A stretch of 41,318 bases of DNA from Planctomycetota bacterium (lineage in GTDB: Bacteria; Planctomycetota; Phycisphaerae; UBA1845): positions 1-41,318 of the forward strand of contig JAJRSR010000005.1 in the NCBI GenBank assembly GCA_024278695.1, given 5' to 3'. Of this stretch, positions 1 through 10,748 are shown in pieces. Position numbers and translations under genes: made by a program. Every line of letters begins with the position of its first letter. Position 1 is the first letter of the stretch. The notes under the pieces were generated by a model that ran no database searches, was not told the origin of the DNA, and saw only the letters and a list, made by a program, of their open reading frames with translations.

Positions 1-1
1 A

Positions 2-865
2 CCGGCAGCTAACCCGAATCACCCACACAACATACCCACGACGACAGGAGCCACGAACGGACCAGCCAATGGCAACGGTACGAGCCGGCTTGACGGTATT
101 CGCGTGGCACTGGTCGATGACCATGATGACGTGCGGCACATTCTCGCACTATCGCTCGAGGAGTTGGGTGCCCATGTCTCGCCGGTTTCATCCGGCAAGG
201 CTTTGGTTGAACGCTGCACCAAAGACACTTTCGATATCGCCCTGATTGACATTCACATGCCGGAAACCAACGGCATCGCGACGCTACGCGAGCTTCGCCG
301 TCGCGACGTTGGCGTTCCGGCGCTGGCGGTGACGGCCGACATCACGGCTACAACCTCTCAAGAATGCACGACGGCCGGCTTCGCAGGTATGCTGGCCAAA
401 CCGTTTCGGGTCGCAGACCTTGTAGCCGCCATTCAACCGCTCGTCGCTAAGCGTATGGCTCACACCGACAACGTGCCCAAAGCACCCGAAGCCTTGCCTC
501 CATCCAAAGCATCGCATGATGATGACGCAGCAACGCCGCTTTACTCTGATCTCGTGTCGCTATCTCCACGGTTGGCCAAAGCAGCCGTGCAGTTCGTGGT
601 TCATCTTGGCGATGACATCGAACGCTTGCGCATGGCCGCACGCACGGAGGATACAACGACACTCCGCGAAACCGCCCACCGGCTCAAAGGTGCCGGAGGC
701 ATCAACGGTTACTTCTGCGTATCGGAAGTGGCGGCAGAACTGGAAAAGTCGATCATCTGTCGTGACTTCGACGCCACAAAGCGACACGTCGCACAAATCG
801 GAAAACTACACATCAGAATGGTACACGGACTCGAGACGAACGGGGGACCGCACGGGAACTTGTGA
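2..865 (+). CDS. C-terminal part of a (probable hybrid) histidine kinase: receiver domain + HPt domain; 5' truncated by window edge
   Basis: Frame is open from base 2; receiver motifs (VALVDDHDD, phosphoacceptor in DIALIDIHMP, K in MLAKPF) followed by HPt motif TAHRLKGAGGINGY; stop TGA at 863-865. Confidence 0.8.
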   Translation, partial: PAANPNHPHNIPTTTGATNGPANGNGTSRLDGIRVALVDDHDDVRHILALSLEELGAHVSPVSSGKALVERCTKDTFDIALIDIHMPETNGIATLRELRRRDVGVPALAVTADITATTSQECTTAGFAGMLAKPFRVADLVAAIQPLVAKRMAHTDNVPKAPEALPPSKASHDDDAATPLYSDLVSLSPRLAKAAVQFVVHLGDDIERLRMAARTEDTTTLRETAHRLKGAGGINGYFCVSEVAAELEKSIICRDFDATKRHVAQIGKLHIRMVHGLETNGGPHGNL

Positions 866-868
866 CGC

Positions 869-1255
869 CTACGCCGCACCTGGGCGGTGCGCATCGACAC
901 AGCGCAACAGTTGCTTCACGGTAAGCGGCTTGGCGATGAAGTCATCAACGCCGGCTTCGACGAACTCATCGCGGCAATGACGCCCACTCATCCCGATGAT
1001 GGTCACGGGGCTGGCAGCATGACGGATACGAACGACAGTCTCGGCCAACGCCCCGACCACGAGCCCTCGATCAAGCAAAACACTCGTGACGTCATGATGT
1101 TCTTCCAAAATCGAGATGGCGTCATCAACCGCAGACGCCCGGTAGCACACACGTCCCGCACCTTGCAAGGCCCAAGATAGCGCCTCCGCCACTGAGACTT
1201 CGTCTTCGACGAGCAGCAGCGCGCCGCGAGTTGGATTGTTACTTGCGTTACTCAT
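869..1255 (-). CDS. Stand-alone response-regulator receiver protein
   Basis: 128 aa; LLVEDE acidic pocket, VLLDRG phosphoacceptor, GMSGR, FIAKPL. Confidence 0.8.
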   Translation of the reverse strand: MSNASNNPTRGALLLVEDEVSVAEALSWALQGAGRVCYRASAVDDAISILEEHHDVTSVLLDRGLVVGALAETVVRIRHAASPVTIIGMSGRHCRDEFVEAGVDDFIAKPLTVKQLLRCVDAHRPGAA

Positions 1256-1348
1256 TCATCCGACGTCCCGACCTATGCCGCAACGTACAGAAAGACGCAC
1301 ACAAATGCAAGTGAATATTTACAGGGAACGGTACTGAGAACAAAAAAG

Positions 1349-3358
1349 TCAGACAGAAGACGTCTGGGATACCGAATCCGCCGGCTCAGCGGGCGACTCA
1401 GCCCCATCGACATTCGGAACATAGTCCGGAACCAGCGATTGCAGCATGGCGCGCTGAGCAGATGAGTCTCCGCCGTCCGCCATTTCAACGAGTCGAGATA
1501 TACCCAGTTTGACCGTTTCAACATCAGACGACTGGCGCATCCAGATTCCGATCTTAGGGTGGGCCGTGTCGCCAACGCCTTCGCCCTCGTTGGAGAGTTC
1601 CTCGAACAGCTTCTCTCCTGGGCGCGTGCCGCTGAATACGATTTCGATATCAACTCCTGGTCGCAGACCGCTCAACGCGATCATGTCTCGGGCGAGATCA
1701 ACGATTTTTACCGGATCACCCATGTGCAGCACATAGATTTCTCCACCCTTGCCCATCGTCCCGGCCTGTAGCACGAGTTGAGCGGCTTCCGGGATGGTCA
1801 TGAAATAACGAGTCATGTCCGGGTGTGTGACCGTCACAGGTCCACCGGCCGCTATTTGTCTCTGGAAAATCGGGACCACGCTGCCGCTGCTGCCGAGCAC
1901 ATTCCCAAAACGCACGGTCACGAACTGCGTTTCGACGTGATCGCTCAAACCTTGGACGTACATTTCGGCCACCCGTTTGGTGCAACCCATCACGCTCGTA
2001 GGATTGACGGCCTTGTCCGTCGAGATCATCACCATTTTTTCAACGCCCGCGCTCACGGCCTCATCCGCTACGGTCATCGTTCCGACCACGTTGTTCTTGA
2101 TCGCCTCGCCGATGTTCCACTCCATCATCGGGACATGCTTGTGCGCCGCGGCATGGAACACAACCGAAGGTCGTTCCGTTTGAAGAATCGTTTTGACGCG
2201 TTGGCGATCTGAGATGTCGGCCACCCGGGGCACGACATCGAGCTCTGGAAAAGCGCCACGCAATTCTCGATCAATTTCGAACAGGTTATTCTCCGCACGT
2301 TCAATGAGAATCAGCCGTCGTGGCTGAAATGACGCGACCTGCCGACACATTTCCGAGCCGATACTACCACCCGCGCCGGTCACGACGATGCACCGGTCAC
2401 GCAGCTCGGCCGCGATCTCCTGAATATCAAGCTCGACCGCGTCACGCCCGAGCAGGTCGGCGATGTTCACGTCGCGAAACTGGCTGACCTGGACACGTCC
2501 CTCGATCACATCGCTCACGGCTGGAATGGTACGAAAGCGCACGCCCGCGCCATCGCACCGCTCGACGAGCGTACGAATCGTACGCGGTGTCGCGTTCGGA
2601 AATGCGATGAGCACTTCATCAACCTGCGCCTTTTCACAAATCGCACGAATATCTACGGACCGCCCCAAAACCTCGACGTCGTGAATGCGGCCGTGCAGTT
2701 GCGCCACCTCATCATCCACAAATCCGACGCATTCATACCGTCTGGGACGCATCCGAAGCAGTTCGCGCACGACGGCCTCACCGGTATCACCGGCTCCACA
2801 AATGAGAACGCGCGTCGCGGCTGAACCGAGCTGCGGCTTGATGTCCTCATAATAGAACCGCACGAACACGCGCGCGGCCGAAATGAAAACGATCGTCGCC
2901 GCCCAGTCGAGCGTGAACACGGTAGATTGACGAAGGTATTGCCGCGGCCAATCGTCAATCAACGAGTGACCGAAGCGGACCATCCAAACGTTCTCAAGCA
3001 GAAAATAAGCCGACAGAAAGAAGAAACTCGCAATCAACGAAGCGCTCACGACGGCCAACAGGTCGCGCAGCCCCACATACCGCCAGGAGCCGCGGTACTG
3101 CTTGGACAACCGAAACACGACGAGCTTGATGGGTAGCGCGATCGCCAAGAGCGGGACATAGAGCCGCCCGATCCACGTCTCACCGGTGTCCGCGTCGATC
3201 ACAAACCGAAAGTTGTACGCCAGCAAAAACGCCGCCGCGAGCGCACCAGCCAGCAAGGCCACATGCGTACCGACCACAAGAGCAGTTCGGTACCGCACGA
3301 GCAGCTCGTCTGCGCCGGGTATTGACTGATCCGTGATCGACTCTGGTTCTTGTGTCAT
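1349..3358 (-). CDS. Membrane-bound nucleoside-diphosphate-sugar epimerase/dehydratase, CapD/WbpM/FlaA1 family
   Basis: N-terminal TM segments, CoA-binding-like Rossmann region (VLICGAGDTGEAVVREL), SDR motif VTGAGGSIGSEMCRQ, STDKAVNPTSVMGCTKR (Met in the Tyr position, as in WbpM). Start placed at MTQEPES. Confidence 0.9.
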   Translation of the reverse strand: MTQEPESITDQSIPGADELLVRYRTALVVGTHVALLAGALAAAFLLAYNFRFVIDADTGETWIGRLYVPLLAIALPIKLVVFRLSKQYRGSWRYVGLRDLLAVVSASLIASFFFLSAYFLLENVWMVRFGHSLIDDWPRQYLRQSTVFTLDWAATIVFISAARVFVRFYYEDIKPQLGSAATRVLICGAGDTGEAVVRELLRMRPRRYECVGFVDDEVAQLHGRIHDVEVLGRSVDIRAICEKAQVDEVLIAFPNATPRTIRTLVERCDGAGVRFRTIPAVSDVIEGRVQVSQFRDVNIADLLGRDAVELDIQEIAAELRDRCIVVTGAGGSIGSEMCRQVASFQPRRLILIERAENNLFEIDRELRGAFPELDVVPRVADISDRQRVKTILQTERPSVVFHAAAHKHVPMMEWNIGEAIKNNVVGTMTVADEAVSAGVEKMVMISTDKAVNPTSVMGCTKRVAEMYVQGLSDHVETQFVTVRFGNVLGSSGSVVPIFQRQIAAGGPVTVTHPDMTRYFMTIPEAAQLVLQAGTMGKGGEIYVLHMGDPVKIVDLARDMIALSGLRPGVDIEIVFSGTRPGEKLFEELSNEGEGVGDTAHPKIGIWMRQSSDVETVKLGISRLVEMADGGDSSAQRAMLQSLVPDYVPNVDGAESPAEPADSVSQTSSV

Positions 3359-3585
3359 ACAGCAGTCGCGTTTACGAACGATCGGCATGGCTGACGGCAC
3401 CACACATGATGACCCCTGTCGCCAAGCAGCCGCTCACCCCAGGGCGTCGGCACCGAACAGGCACCGCCCGCCACCGGCAGCACCAGCCTCGAATGTAGTA
3501 TCGGACGTTGCGACGTGCGACGATAGCACCCCGATACGGGCAACATCGAACGGTCCAGGGGGCAAGCGACCAAAGACCAAGGCCA

Positions 3586-4686
3586 TCAGGGTGTCGGGGC
3601 AGCATCCGCACCCATCGCAGCCCTCATTTTAACCGGCCAATCGTCGAACGGCGTACCTGGAGATTGCCTTACGATGGCCGTAGCCACCGTCAACGCCTGG
3701 TCACGATCCCCCAAATACCAAGCCACAAACGCATTCATGGCGGCGACGTTCGGGGCTCGCGCCGGTGCATCCGAAGCCACGACCGACCGCGCCCGCAGCA
3801 AGGCCACACGCTCGCGGTTTTCGAGCACGTCGGCCACGTTAACCTGGTGAAGAAACGGGTTCGGATCATGCTGGTTGAGCGTTAGCAGTACCGTGTGAGC
3901 CGCCCGCACCGAACCAAGCTGCATCATGGAGAAAAACATACCCACCTGAGCAATATAATCATCCGAGTCGAGCACGGCCGCCGACTCAAACGCCCGCCGA
4001 GCTTTGCGGTATTCACCGTCACGAAACGAATCCCACGCTTCCTGCAACACGCGCCGGTGCGACCGCGCCACATCGTACGCAAGCACATCCACCAATTGAG
4101 ACTTCGCCGGCTCCGTCAGATCAGCGCCGCGCTTATCGAACGGGGTCATATCAATCGAGGTGAGCATGCCAGCCACCGAGGCATGGCGGATATTGGCACG
4201 ATGCACCGGTGCTGCGTTGGAGGTAGCCGCAATCAGGTCATAACGACGGGCGAAGGCGTGTTGCACATCGCTCACTTGTGGTCCCGACGATCGCGCGCCA
4301 AACCCACCGTAACCGCGAAAAGCCTGCAAACGCCGAAACGCGCTACGCTCTGCGGCACCAGACGTGGAAAAGGGGAGCACCGGTGTGGTATCTTGCGATC
4401 GCTGGTTCCTGCGGTAAGTATCAGCAGGCAACGAAAATGGAAGAAACCCGCCACGCTGCTGTTGCCGCCGCCCGCGCTGTTCGTACAGCTTCAGCACGGC
4501 TCGCTGGGCTGAGTTTTGAAACACGTCCAATTCACGCCTGAGCGGCGCATTAGCGGAGGCGTTACCGTACAGATCAATCTGGGATGCCATGGTGGTACCA
4601 CGGCTCCGCGAGGCGCGGCGACCGGCCTGAGCCGAAGCCGTGGACGCCTCCGCCAAGAGCACCAAACCCCCGAGACCCAAAATCAT
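3586..4686 (-). CDS. Exported TPR-like hypothetical protein
   Basis: Signal-peptide-like MILGLGGLVLLAEASTASAQA; C-terminal TPR-like helices (YRKARRAFESAAVLDSDDYIAQVGMFF). Start placed at the signal-peptide Met. Confidence 0.6.
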   Translation of the reverse strand: MILGLGGLVLLAEASTASAQAGRRASRSRGTTMASQIDLYGNASANAPLRRELDVFQNSAQRAVLKLYEQRGRRQQQRGGFLPFSLPADTYRRNQRSQDTTPVLPFSTSGAAERSAFRRLQAFRGYGGFGARSSGPQVSDVQHAFARRYDLIAATSNAAPVHRANIRHASVAGMLTSIDMTPFDKRGADLTEPAKSQLVDVLAYDVARSHRRVLQEAWDSFRDGEYRKARRAFESAAVLDSDDYIAQVGMFFSMMQLGSVRAAHTVLLTLNQHDPNPFLHQVNVADVLENRERVALLRARSVVASDAPARAPNVAAMNAFVAWYLGDRDQALTVATAIVRQSPGTPFDDWPVKMRAAMGADAAPTP

Positions 4687-4912
4687 GACCCGCCTTGCCT
4701 GCAAGTATCTGCCCCCTGAAGGACCGCCGATTACCAAATCGGACGCACAACGCCAGCGCCAACACCATGCTGATCTCATCGGCAGATCGTAGGAACCGCA
4801 GCAACGTAAATCAAGCGAATCGGCCTGCCTGATGTTGATATCGCCGAGGGGACGCCCTGCGGCGACCCCACGAAGTGGCCAACCCCGCAACACCGGCGGG
4901 GCACACCGCCCG

Positions 4913-5488
4913 CTACTTGCGGCGACTGACGCCTTTCATATCGGCGTACTTCGGAAAACCCCACACGCTCCACTGCTCCCAGGTCCACGCCAGTGTGTTG
5001 TCGTCCAGGACCTTAATCGTGCCCTTGTTCTTGACGTTACACCGGGTGCTTTGGCCCCGCGTCGTAATATGCCACGTCTTGGCACCTTCATCGTAACGTG
5101 CCGTGCCTGATGCACTTTCTCCAAATCCGTCAAACCACCAGAACGCAAACTGCTTACGCTGGGCGTCCCAGCCCCACATGCTTACGCCCTTGAGCGGGCC
5201 GAGTGGCCCCATGTCGTAATCGCTACGGTCCATCAAAAATCGACCGTCGCACTCCCACTGTGCGTGAGATGTCCCGGTCGTGTGGATCGGCTCGTCCATC
5301 CCGATAAATTGCACCTGCCCCTCCGTCACCCAATCACCGGCAAGCATATTGAGCTTATCCAACTCCGAGGAGCGTTCGGGCATCATCGCCTTCATCGATT
5401 CCAAGCTCATACCGGGCGATGCGCAACCCGGCATGAGGCAAGCGGCTAGTATCAGCGTGGCTACGCACATGAAACGGCGATCGTACAT
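4913..5488 (-). CDS. Putative lipoprotein, DUF1579-like
   Basis: Lipobox LMPGC; LAGDWVTEGQVQF...DGRFLMDRSDYDMGPLGPLKGVSMWGWD pattern typical of DUF1579-like proteins. Confidence 0.65.
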   Translation of the reverse strand: MYDRRFMCVATLILAACLMPGCASPGMSLESMKAMMPERSSELDKLNMLAGDWVTEGQVQFIGMDEPIHTTGTSHAQWECDGRFLMDRSDYDMGPLGPLKGVSMWGWDAQRKQFAFWWFDGFGESASGTARYDEGAKTWHITTRGQSTRCNVKNKGTIKVLDDNTLAWTWEQWSVWGFPKYADMKGVSRRK

Positions 5489-5607
5489 CGAGGTTTTCTC
5501 CCAAGGCCAGGGCTGCGTGTGGATCAAGACAACGAAAGACATCATAGAAATACTGCAACAACGCCACAAGATCCGGCGACACGTCGCGACGACTTTCTAC
5601 AGCGTTG

Positions 5608-8532
5608 CTAACCATCTGTATCGAGCAAGCCCGATAACACTTCCGCGACGTGCCTCGGCTTGGCATTCGTACCGTGTTCAATCTGATGCCGACAGCTAAA
5701 ACCCGTGACGGCGACACCGGCTGATTCACACGCACGAATGGCCGGAAGCAGCCGACTCTCACCGATCGCTTGGGCGATGTCGTAATGCGATGCCTCGTGA
5801 CCGAACGCGCCGGCCATGCCGCAGCAGCCCGCATCCAGATCGCGAACCGAGTCACCAAACGCAAGCCGCAGCAGGGAAACGCTGTCATCGGTGCCGACGA
5901 GCGACTTTTGGTGGCAGTGGGCGTGGAGCATGAGCGGGGTCAATGGCTTCGAAAACCTCAGCGCACCAGGATGGTCTTCCAGCACACGCCGAAGGAAGGA
6001 TTCCAACAAATAGGTTCTGCTCGCGAGCCGCCTGGCTTGCGCCGTCCGTATTAGTTGCGGGTATTCGTCGGTCAACGCAGAGAAGCAGCTCGGCTCCGTG
6101 CTGATGACGGGCACTTCCGCGCCAAGGGTGTTGCTCAAACGGGCCACGTTCCACTCGGCCAACAGCTTGGCATCGGTCAGCAACCCCTGACTGATGGCCG
6201 GGCGTCCGCAGCAGTAGGTCGGCGGACAATGCACCTCAAAACCGGCCGCCTCCAGAAGCGTGACAGCCGCCACACCCACTTGCGGCGTGATGTAGTTTGT
6301 CCAAGTGTCCACAAAATAGATCACCACGCCGCGGTTTTTTTCAGGGGCGCGCGACCGACTGCGGCTGTATTTTCGAAACCAGGCGCGGAAGGTCTGCGCG
6401 GCGAGCTTTGGCGGGGGCATTCTTCGGTCCATCCCATACCGCCGCTCGACCAATGCGCTCACCAGGACGCTGCCCATGACAGCGTTAGCCAACCGGGGAA
6501 AACGACTGAGTGTTTGCAGTCGCGTGGGCATGTCCGCCACAAACCGAGCGCGGCGCGGTACGCCGTGCGTCATGTTTTTGTGAGATAGGTGTTCCGATTT
6601 GAGCCGAGCCATGTCGACCCCCGTGGGACATTCGGACTGGCACGCCTTGCACGAGATGCAGAGATCCATCGCCTCATCCAACGCGGAGTCATCCATCCCC
6701 GACAGCACATCGCGATTCGAAAGCGCCAGGCGTAGCGCATTCGCCCTTCCGCGTGTGGTGTGCGTTTCGTCGAGCGTGGCCACATACGACGGGCACATGC
6801 TACCCGTGAGCGTTTGCCGGCACTGCCCCACCCCGCTGCACATCTCCGCCATGCCGGCCATACCCCCAAAGAGCGAGAAATCCAGCGATGTCTTGACCTC
6901 GGTCGCACGGTACGCACCGCCGTAGCGAAGGTGCTCTGTCATGGGCAAGGGATTAACGATCTTGTTCGGGTTGAGCCGATGCTCGGGATCAAAAAGCGCT
7001 TTCACCTCGGCGAACGCTGCTATGATCAGCTTACCGTAGGTCTTTTCGAGCCAGCACGAACGTACGATGCCGTCGCCGTGTTCTCCGGTCATCGCGCCAC
7101 CGAACGCCAGCGCCAGATCACTCGCCGCCTCCGCAATGCGGCCCATCTTCGACACGTCCGCGACAGACTTGAGATTCAGCACGGGCCGCACATGGATGCA
7201 ACCTACGCTGGCGTGCGCGTAGAAGCTGGCCGTCACGTCTTCCCTAGCGAGTAGCTCGCGGAACCGACCGATGTAGTCGCTAAGCCGATCCGGATCGACA
7301 GCCGAATCCTCGACGAAGGCGTGCGACTGCGCATCGCCCGGCTTCGACATCAGCAACCCCAACCCGCTCTTTCTCAAATCCCAAAACGCGGCTTGGTCGG
7401 CGGCGCTTTCCAGCTTGGCAACTTCGCTCGCGGCCGATACCGCTGCACGATCGGCACAGAGCTTCCCTACAAACGCTGCAACTTCCGACGCGTCATCCCC
7501 CTGGAACTCGACCGCGAGAATAGCCGTCGGCGTACCCCGTAGAAAACCACGCTGCCGGGCGATCCGCGCGTTGGTCCGACCGGCTGCGATGATGGTATCG
7601 TCCACGAGTTCCACGGCCGACGGCTTGTGCACAAGAATTGCGGGCGTGGCCGCTAATGCCCCAAGAATATCATCAAAGCTAAGCAACACCAACGCCGTGC
7701 AGGCTGGTACCGGCGTGAGGGAAAGCGTGGCCGAGACAATGACGCCAAGCGTACCCTCGCTACCGCACAGGATTCTCGTGGCGTCGGCTCGCGTGCCCGG
7801 CGGGCCAAGGCGATCGAAACCGTAACCACCGTTGCTACGCAGGACATTGGGGAAACGCCGCTGAATTTCTTCGTAATTGTCATCGCGGATGCGCGACAGC
7901 TCGGACTCGATGTGTCCGGCCCGTGATTCCGCTTCGGCCGGCATGTCGCGATCAAACACGACGACGTCGCCTTGCGCGGTGGCAACGGAAAGACTGCGCA
8001 CATGATCGACCGTGCGCCCGTAGCGAATCGACCGTGCGCCGCAGGAATTATTGGCGATCATTCCACCGATGGTCGCGCGACTGCTCGTGGCGACATCCGG
8101 CGCGAACATGAGCCCGTGCGGCGTAAGGCGTGCGTTAAGCTCATCCAACACGACGCCCGGTTCCACGTCTACCGTGCGCCGGTCCAAATCCACCGGACCA
8201 ATGCGTCGCATGTGCCGCGACAGGTCTAGCACCACCCCCGATCCAACAACACCGCCGGTCAGACCCGTCCCCGCACCGCGCGCCATGATCGGCACACGAT
8301 ACTGCGCACAGCGCCGTATCGTCTCGGTCACATCATGCGCGTCCTCCGGAAACACGACACCGGCCGGAATGATTTCGTAGATGCTGGCATCCGTGGCGTA
8401 GAGCGCTCGGGCGAGCCGGTCGAAACGCACCTGACCCCGCAGACGCGTCGCCAAGTGTTTCGAAAGCTCGACCAGAATGCCTTCGGGTTCAGCCGGGGGA
8501 TCGGGTTCCGGGGGAATAGCCACGCGCGTCAC
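5608..8532 (-). CDS. FAD-binding (GlcD-type) and 4Fe-4S/CCG-domain oxidoreductase, YdiJ/D-2-hydroxyacid dehydrogenase-like
   Basis: PCMH FAD-binding domain (PIMARGAGTGLTGGVVG, GMIANNSCGARSIRYG), CISCKACQSECPTGVDM ferredoxin motif, C-terminal CCG motifs (HCHQKSL..GCCGMAGAFG). GTG start. Confidence 0.9.
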   Translation of the reverse strand: MTRVAIPPEPDPPAEPEGILVELSKHLATRLRGQVRFDRLARALYATDASIYEIIPAGVVFPEDAHDVTETIRRCAQYRVPIMARGAGTGLTGGVVGSGVVLDLSRHMRRIGPVDLDRRTVDVEPGVVLDELNARLTPHGLMFAPDVATSSRATIGGMIANNSCGARSIRYGRTVDHVRSLSVATAQGDVVVFDRDMPAEAESRAGHIESELSRIRDDNYEEIQRRFPNVLRSNGGYGFDRLGPPGTRADATRILCGSEGTLGVIVSATLSLTPVPACTALVLLSFDDILGALAATPAILVHKPSAVELVDDTIIAAGRTNARIARQRGFLRGTPTAILAVEFQGDDASEVAAFVGKLCADRAAVSAASEVAKLESAADQAAFWDLRKSGLGLLMSKPGDAQSHAFVEDSAVDPDRLSDYIGRFRELLAREDVTASFYAHASVGCIHVRPVLNLKSVADVSKMGRIAEAASDLALAFGGAMTGEHGDGIVRSCWLEKTYGKLIIAAFAEVKALFDPEHRLNPNKIVNPLPMTEHLRYGGAYRATEVKTSLDFSLFGGMAGMAEMCSGVGQCRQTLTGSMCPSYVATLDETHTTRGRANALRLALSNRDVLSGMDDSALDEAMDLCISCKACQSECPTGVDMARLKSEHLSHKNMTHGVPRRARFVADMPTRLQTLSRFPRLANAVMGSVLVSALVERRYGMDRRMPPPKLAAQTFRAWFRKYSRSRSRAPEKNRGVVIYFVDTWTNYITPQVGVAAVTLLEAAGFEVHCPPTYCCGRPAISQGLLTDAKLLAEWNVARLSNTLGAEVPVISTEPSCFSALTDEYPQLIRTAQARRLASRTYLLESFLRRVLEDHPGALRFSKPLTPLMLHAHCHQKSLVGTDDSVSLLRLAFGDSVRDLDAGCCGMAGAFGHEASHYDIAQAIGESRLLPAIRACESAGVAVTGFSCRHQIEHGTNAKPRHVAEVLSGLLDTDG

Positions 8533-9638
8533 TCCGCCAGCGAGAAGGTCGCCCGAGCGACAGCCAGTTTGCGATAGGTGGCGGCAAGGCTCTGGGCCAT
8601 CGTGCTCACGGCGTGGTGCTCGCGGGCGTATTGTTGTGCGGCCAGCGCCATCCGATGAGCAGCGGCCGGGTCCACCAGCACTTTGTCAATCGTATCGATG
8701 AGAGACTGCGGCGTTGCCCTCGGACAAATGTGGGCGGTTTCGCCGTCACGCAGGTGATCCACCGAGGCGTTAGCGTTCGACACGACCACGAGCCCGCTGG
8801 CCATCGCCTGCAAGCTGTGCTCTCTAAAGGCGGGCTCGTTCGAGGTATCGACGAACACGTCGGCACCATGCATCGCAGAGATCGGATCATCCATCGACAG
8901 GCTGAACGCCACCCGCCCGAGTAACCCGCGATCCCGAACCATGCGACGCAAGGTCGACTCCTCCCGACCGCGCCCCATCAGGAACGCCATGATCTTGTGC
9001 CCACGAGCGCAGAGCGCGTCGATAGCCTCGATTAAGTGCTCGACGCCACCATGCCGCTCGAACGGGCTTGTGCAGAGCAGGGTCGTCGTGCGGTCTGGGT
9101 CATCAAACGAAGTGACGCCCTGCCCAACCTGCACACCAGGGCGGATCAACGTGATCTTGTCCGGCGTAATTTTCAGATGTTGGGCCAACACCTCAGACAA
9201 CGTTTCACTGGCGACGATAAACTTCTCGACGCGTGCGGGGTTCACCGAACTCAACACGTCGCAATCACGCAACGATGAGGCCGCAAGAACCAGATCGGCA
9301 TCTACGGCCGCAGCGATATCACCGGCCAGCTTGTAGGAGGTCCCCGACATGGCATGAATAATGGTTGGCGCTTGCCGTTCGAAATGATGAATCAGGTCGA
9401 TGCGATCGCGACGGCGGAAAGGCCAACGCAACGGGCGGTGGATCTTCGCCTCGACCGGACCCAATGCGAGCGAAGCCACGCGCGGATCAGGGCTGAGCCA
9501 ACGCAGTACGACCGCCTGATCCAACAAACCAACCACCAAATGCCGCAGCACGCAGTGCCACCGCTCGAACGCGTCGTCATCCACAAGAATCACGACGTTG
9601 ACGGCGAGTGCCTTGGATTCAGCCGGGTTCTCACTCAT
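8529..9638 (-). CDS. Glycosyltransferase, GT-B/GT4-like
   Basis: TLLCTSPFERHGGVEHLIEAIDAL, ADVFVDTSNEPAFREHSLQAMASGLVVVSNANASVDHLRDGETAHICPRATPQSL. Overlaps the downstream gene start by 4 nt. Confidence 0.8.
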   Translation of the reverse strand: MSENPAESKALAVNVVILVDDDAFERWHCVLRHLVVGLLDQAVVLRWLSPDPRVASLALGPVEAKIHRPLRWPFRRRDRIDLIHHFERQAPTIIHAMSGTSYKLAGDIAAAVDADLVLAASSLRDCDVLSSVNPARVEKFIVASETLSEVLAQHLKITPDKITLIRPGVQVGQGVTSFDDPDRTTTLLCTSPFERHGGVEHLIEAIDALCARGHKIMAFLMGRGREESTLRRMVRDRGLLGRVAFSLSMDDPISAMHGADVFVDTSNEPAFREHSLQAMASGLVVVSNANASVDHLRDGETAHICPRATPQSLIDTIDKVLVDPAAAHRMALAAQQYAREHHAVSTMAQSLAATYRKLAVARATFSLAE

Positions 9639-9755
9639 TTTCGTTCACAAACATCATCAGACCACTCGCCAAGCCGCGTGTCAACCAAATCGCGATAATG
9701 CGGCGGTTTGCCTTGGCCCCCGGCTCGCTTTATCCTGCATCGGTCTCATGGCAAG

Positions 9756-10748
9756 ATGAACGACCAACGGCGGGCAAGCGACGTGAAAGTAATCGACGGA
9801 TTGGACAAGCTCCCAGCCCCGGTAGCGCAATCCGTACTCACCATCGGTAACTTTGACGGCGTCCACCGCGGGCACCAACAACTGCTCGCTCAGGCCGGCC
9901 TGTTCGCGGCCAACACCGGCGGCCCCGTGATTGTCCTGACTTTCGAACCGCACCCGCTCACGATCGTCGCACCCGAGCACGCACCTCAACGGTTAATGTC
10001 TGGCACGGAAAAACACCGCGCACTCGCCGAGGCCGGTGCGGATATGGTCGTGGTCGCCAAGAGCGAACCGAAGCTGCTCGGACTGGAGCCGGAACAATTC
10101 GTGAACGACGTCATCTGGAAACAGTTTCATCCGACGCATATCGTCGAGGGGCCCAACTTCGGTTTTGGACGAAAACGACGCGGCACACCCGAAATGCTTG
10201 CCGAGCTTGCAGCGCAACACGGATGCGAGGTGCATATCCTCAAGCCCGTCACGCTGGAAATCGACGACCGCGACACGCTACTCGTATCAAGCACGGTGAT
10301 CCGTGACCTGATTCGGCAGGGCAAAGTGCGGCGGGCATCTCTATGCCTCGGGAAACCGTATGCCCTGCTCGGAACTGTGGTACGCGGCTCGCAACGTGGG
10401 CGCACCATCGGCGTACCCACGGCCAACTTAAAACCGGAGGATCAGCTTATCCCCGGCGAAAGTGTCTATTCAGGCTTGGCGCGGATCGGTAATGTGCAGC
10501 GCCCGTGCGCGATTAGCATCGGACGCACACCAACTTTTTCCGGTGGCGCGCTACAGGTTGAAGCCCACCTGCTCGACTTCGATGGCGACCTCTACGACCA
10601 GCCGATGCGACTGGAGTTTCACCGCCGGCTCCGGTATCAGCAAAAGTTTGAATCCACCGAGGCGCTCGCCGCCCAGCTTCAGCGAGACATCGCGGCCGTG
10701 CGGCAGGACGCCGGAACCATAGACACTACGGAGACTCACTCACCATGA
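9756..10748 (+). CDS. ribF: Bifunctional riboflavin kinase/FAD synthetase
   Basis: SVLTIGNFDGVHRGHQQLL adenylyltransferase motif, GxxRGRTIGVPTANL flavokinase motif. Start placed at MNDQRRAS (ORF extends to 9708). Confidence 0.93.
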   Translation: MNDQRRASDVKVIDGLDKLPAPVAQSVLTIGNFDGVHRGHQQLLAQAGLFAANTGGPVIVLTFEPHPLTIVAPEHAPQRLMSGTEKHRALAEAGADMVVVAKSEPKLLGLEPEQFVNDVIWKQFHPTHIVEGPNFGFGRKRRGTPEMLAELAAQHGCEVHILKPVTLEIDDRDTLLVSSTVIRDLIRQGKVRRASLCLGKPYALLGTVVRGSQRGRTIGVPTANLKPEDQLIPGESVYSGLARIGNVQRPCAISIGRTPTFSGGALQVEAHLLDFDGDLYDQPMRLEFHRRLRYQQKFESTEALAAQLQRDIAAVRQDAGTIDTTETHSP

